A stretch of DNA of 50,336 nt, taken from NCBI GenBank assembly GCA_937874695.1, contig CALNAJ010000034.1, positions 1-50,336 on the forward strand, in the 5' to 3' direction. This document shows positions 47,874 through 50,336 of the stretch, piece by piece. The stretch's first letter is position 1; the number at the start of each line of letters is the position of its first letter. The stretch is from an uncultured Lactobacillus sp. (GTDB lineage Bacteria; Bacillota; Bacilli; Lactobacillales; Lactobacillaceae). The notes under the pieces are model-generated. The model made no database searches. It was not told where the DNA came from and saw nothing but the letters and a program-made list of their open reading frames with translations. The position numbers were made by a program, and so were the translations under genes.

Positions 47874-49577
47874 TTAGTTCCGATTCAGATAATCCTGACG
47901 TTTCCTAAACAGAAATACCGTCAATAGCATGCCAAATATAAATGGCAGTGCCAATCGATATGGCTGCAAAAATGCCTGGGTTAATTGTTGCTTAGTTTCG
48001 TGTCTGATTGTCGCAACCACTGGTGTCAAAGCTCTGTTATCCTGAGCAACCTGGGTCGTCACGGCCTGACTAACCTGTTGGTGGACTCCCCGTTTAACGG
48101 TAGCTGGTGCTTGGGTCAACTTATTTTTCTGCAAGGCTCGCTGATAGTATAAGCGGATGAGCCGTTGCGTTTTAGCCTTACCAATGAACGTCGTCTGTTG
48201 ATGCTTAGGCGTTTTCTCCGTAGCTAACTGCGTTTTTACCTGCACCAGCGTGTCGCGCTTTACCTTATCTGTTACCGCTAAGGCCTCGACGCCGTCCTGC
48301 GCAAAGGTCCAGATATTGGTCTTCGCCGTTATCAAATTGGCAGACAGTGCCGACACAAAGATGGCCACAGCTAGGGATGTCCCAATCTGCCGAAAAACAC
48401 CAATGACGCTCTGCGACGCCGTTAGTAGGTTGCCGGTGAAATCGCCCGCCGCCAATACCGTAATCGGTCCAATCACGATGCCATAGCCTGCGCCCACTAA
48501 GATTGCCGCCACGCAAGCCTGCCAATACACATTGGGATTCATTTGACTAAGGACTACGTAACCCCCAATCATAGACAGACTCCCCATCAAAATGACGGCT
48601 CGCGGTCCCACCTTGGATAACAGCCAACCGCTGATTGGTGACCAGATGAAGATCATAAGCGAGGCCGGCGTAATCATCAGTGCTGCCAGGAGCTCTCCTT
48701 TATTTTGCACCTTCGTAAAGAAGCTCGGCATCAGTACCAATAGCGTAACCAGAAAGATACCGGACATCACGGTCACAACTGCTGACCCGACAAACCGTTT
48801 GTCCTTAAATAAAGCCAGCGGCACCATGGGTTGTTGACTATGTGCTTCGACCACAATAAAAGCAGCCAGCGCAACAAAGCTCAGTAGACCAAGTCCCAGA
48901 ACTCTCCCGCTCGTCCACCCCCAGTCACTGCCCTTGACCAGCAGCAGGGTTAGGCTGAATAACATCATCATTGATAGTAGCGAACCAGCAACATCTAAAC
49001 GTTCCTTAGCTTGCTTACTTTCATGTAGATTAAACAACCGCCAGCAAAGCACGAGAGAAAGCAAGGCAAACGGCACGTTGATCAAGAATATTCCGCGCCA
49101 ACCAAAGAACTGCGTCATGATTCCACCAATCGTTGGTCCCATGGCCGCCGCTAATCCTTGCGTGACGCCCAGTGTGGCAATCGCACTGGTTCGTTTTTCC
49201 ATAGGAACGCTCTGAATGCCAATTGTCATACTAGCTGGGAAGACGATTGCTGCCCCCAGACTCTGAATTCCCCGGCCCACAATTAGCAACGCCACATTAG
49301 CTGCTAATCCAGAAAATAGTGAACCGACTAAAAATAACATTAGACCTAAGATGTAAAACCGGCTGCGACCATGGATATCTGCTAGTCGGCCTAAGGGAAT
49401 CGTCAAACTGGCAAACAAAATCGTATATAAATTGAGCGCCCATGAAAGCTGCTCCAGACTGGTCGACAGCCCCGTTTGAATCGCTGGTAACGCAATGTTC
49501 ATAACCGTTGTATCCAGCATACATAGAAAAATGCCAATGGCCATTGTCCCAACTAACTGTGTGGATTTTTTCAACAT
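47874..49577 (-). CDS. MFS drug efflux transporter, DHA2 (EmrB/QacA) type
   Basis: A 567-residue proton-drug antiporter with about 14 membrane helices. The N-terminal motif LDTTVMNIALPAIQTGL and motif A GRLADIHGRSRFY are those of the DHA2 family; motif C-like GPTIGGIMTQFFGWRGIFLI is present. Unusual is a long hydrophilic stretch of about 120 residues (roughly 425-545) before the last helix, rich in K, Q and T. ATG 49577 follows GGGGAGGGGA. It is divergent from a TetR gene that is frameshifted. Substrates are unknown. Confidence 0.9.
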   Translation of the reverse strand: MLKKSTQLVGTMAIGIFLCMLDTTVMNIALPAIQTGLSTSLEQLSWALNLYTILFASLTIPLGRLADIHGRSRFYILGLMLFLVGSLFSGLAANVALLIVGRGIQSLGAAIVFPASMTIGIQSVPMEKRTSAIATLGVTQGLAAAMGPTIGGIMTQFFGWRGIFLINVPFALLSLVLCWRLFNLHESKQAKERLDVAGSLLSMMMLFSLTLLLVKGSDWGWTSGRVLGLGLLSFVALAAFIVVEAHSQQPMVPLALFKDKRFVGSAVVTVMSGIFLVTLLVLMPSFFTKVQNKGELLAALMITPASLMIFIWSPISGWLLSKVGPRAVILMGSLSMIGGYVVLSQMNPNVYWQACVAAILVGAGYGIVIGPITVLAAGDFTGNLLTASQSVIGVFRQIGTSLAVAIFVSALSANLITAKTNIWTFAQDGVEALAVTDKVKRDTLVQVKTQLATEKTPKHQQTTFIGKAKTQRLIRLYYQRALQKNKLTQAPATVKRGVHQQVSQAVTTQVAQDNRALTPVVATIRHETKQQLTQAFLQPYRLALPFIFGMLLTVFLFRKRQDYLNRN

Positions 49578-49667
49578 AAGATCCCCTCCCCAAGTGTTAT
49601 CGCTAGTCTACGAGCATCGCTCACGCTAAACTAGCTTTAGGTTACAGAAAGGGGGATGTTGTGACCC

Positions 49668-50193
49668 ATGAATCCACAGGAACGCAAACAACAAAACTTG
49701 GTGACCATCTACCAAGCACTACTGGAGCTGATGATGCAAAACCATCTCCATCACCGAGCTATGCCACCGGGCTCGCGTTTCCCGGACGTACTTTTACCGG
49801 CACTATCAAAGCTTCGATCAAATTATCATCGCGTACCAAACACAAAATATGCTCAGCTACCTGCGGCGGTTACCACGGACATCTCAAGTTGAACTCGCTG
49901 ACCTAATGATGCACTACTTCGAGAATACCAAGTTAGAGGCTGAAACTTACCAGCTGCTGATCAAAAATGGCCAACTGGACGTCCTCTTGCAAACGTTCCA
50001 AACTGTATTCCAATTACTGATTAAACAAGACCGTATCGGCGGTCATAGCTCACGTTTAAACGAACCGTACTATTTAGAATACTTTTCTGGTGCCGTCATT
50101 AATATCACAGTCAACTGGGTCAAACGGGGATTTGTTGAGTCGCCACGATATCTGGGTCAGCTGGTGGCACGGTTCACACTGTTGAAACCTTGA
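49668..50193 (+). pseudogene. TetR family regulator, frameshifted
   Basis: The first frame reads MNPQERKQQNLVTIYQALLE then LMMQ, a TetR N-terminus; the next frame continues TISITELCHRARVSRTYFYR, HYQSFDQIIIAYQTQNMLSY and the ligand domain to 50193. Removing one A from the AAAA run at 49738-49741 restores a single ORF of about 174 residues with an intact helix-turn-helix. Only the C-terminal part from ATG 49849 remains an uninterrupted ORF, without DNA-binding domain. It would be the local repressor of the divergent efflux pump. A sequencing error is possible. Confidence 0.8.
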
Positions 50194-50239
50194 ATATATT
50201 AGATTGAGGATTTACCATATTATTTACTTTTAGAAAAAA

Positions 50240-50267
50240 GCACACCCACTAAGATAATAAGATGTGC
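50240..50267 (-). terminator. Hairpin near the right edge
   Basis: GCACA (50240-50244) and TGTGC (50263-50267) pair; on the minus strand six T follow, so it probably ends a leftward gene beyond the window. Confidence 0.45.
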
Positions 50268-50303
50268 CCGCAAAATATATAGGTTCTAAAATATCTGTTG
50301 TTG

Positions 50304-50325
50304 GTAATCAAATGAATTTGATTAC
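50304..50325. repeat. Perfect 10-bp inverted repeat at the window end
   Basis: GTAATCAAAT (50304-50313) and ATTTGATTAC (50316-50325) around GA. Its role cannot be judged because the sequence stops 11 bases later. Confidence 0.6.
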
Positions 50326-50336
50326 TGGCAACGGAT

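Noticed and set aside
1..50336. tRNA, rRNA, CRISPR array or complete insertion sequence
   Set aside because: I looked for tRNA-like cloverleaf ends, evenly spaced repeats and transposase motifs and found none that held up.

Overview
The window looks like a chromosomal segment of a low-to-mid GC Gram-positive bacterium of the Lactobacillaceae. Levilactobacillus (the L. brevis group) is my best guess, an inference from protein resemblance. Supporting features are the 316-residue lactobacillus-type thymidylate synthase beside a 163-residue dihydrofolate reductase, the dprA-topA and xerC-hslV-hslU blocks, strong GGAGG ribosome sites and frequent TTG/GTG starts. No tRNA, rRNA, CRISPR array or complete insertion sequence was seen.

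Layout: (1) 1-11371 is core chromosome: hup, a TPR protein, a YitT membrane protein, cca, an ABC-F ATPase, thyA-folA, a haemolysin III-type protein, DegV, and a GDSL hydrolase/YpmS/YozE run. (2) 11433-23596 is a roughly 12.2 kb integrated element in the 5' end of rbgA. It carries an arsenic cluster (arsR-arsD-arsA-arsB-orf-arsD2-disulfide reductase), a cadmium pair (cadC-like, cadD), an XRE regulator, a Tn916-like MobT relaxase with an oriT-like hairpin, a small excisionase-like protein and a tyrosine integrase. It has no conjugation machinery, so it is best read as an integrative and mobilizable element (IME). Its right end supplies a new ribosome site and start for rbgA, while the old start is stranded at the left end. 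(3) 23578-33656 returns to core genes: rbgA, rnhB, dprA, topA, xerC, hslV, hslU. Where trmFO sits in B. subtilis there is instead a leftward pair, an HTH/DUF2087/GIY-YIG-like regulator and a chloramphenicol acetyltransferase-like enzyme. (4) 33747-44993 holds a LacX-like epimerase, plsY, parE-parC behind a LexA-box promoter, a LysR regulator, ppaC, a secreted matrixin-type protease, msrB-msrA and a Nudix hydrolase. (5) 45000-50336 is looser: about 1 kb without a gene, an XerS-like recombinase with a dif-like site and a LexA-like box just upstream, an MmcQ/YjbR protein, an SDR gene remnant, and a drug-efflux MFS pump divergent from a frameshifted TetR repressor.

The most interesting points are the rbgA-targeting resistance IME, the apparent ATT start of arsD2, three matching ArsR operators, the xerS/dif-like/LexA-like arrangement, the regulator-CAT module with paired 21-bp inverted repeats, and a structured intergenic element at 34811-34960 with a tiny ORF.
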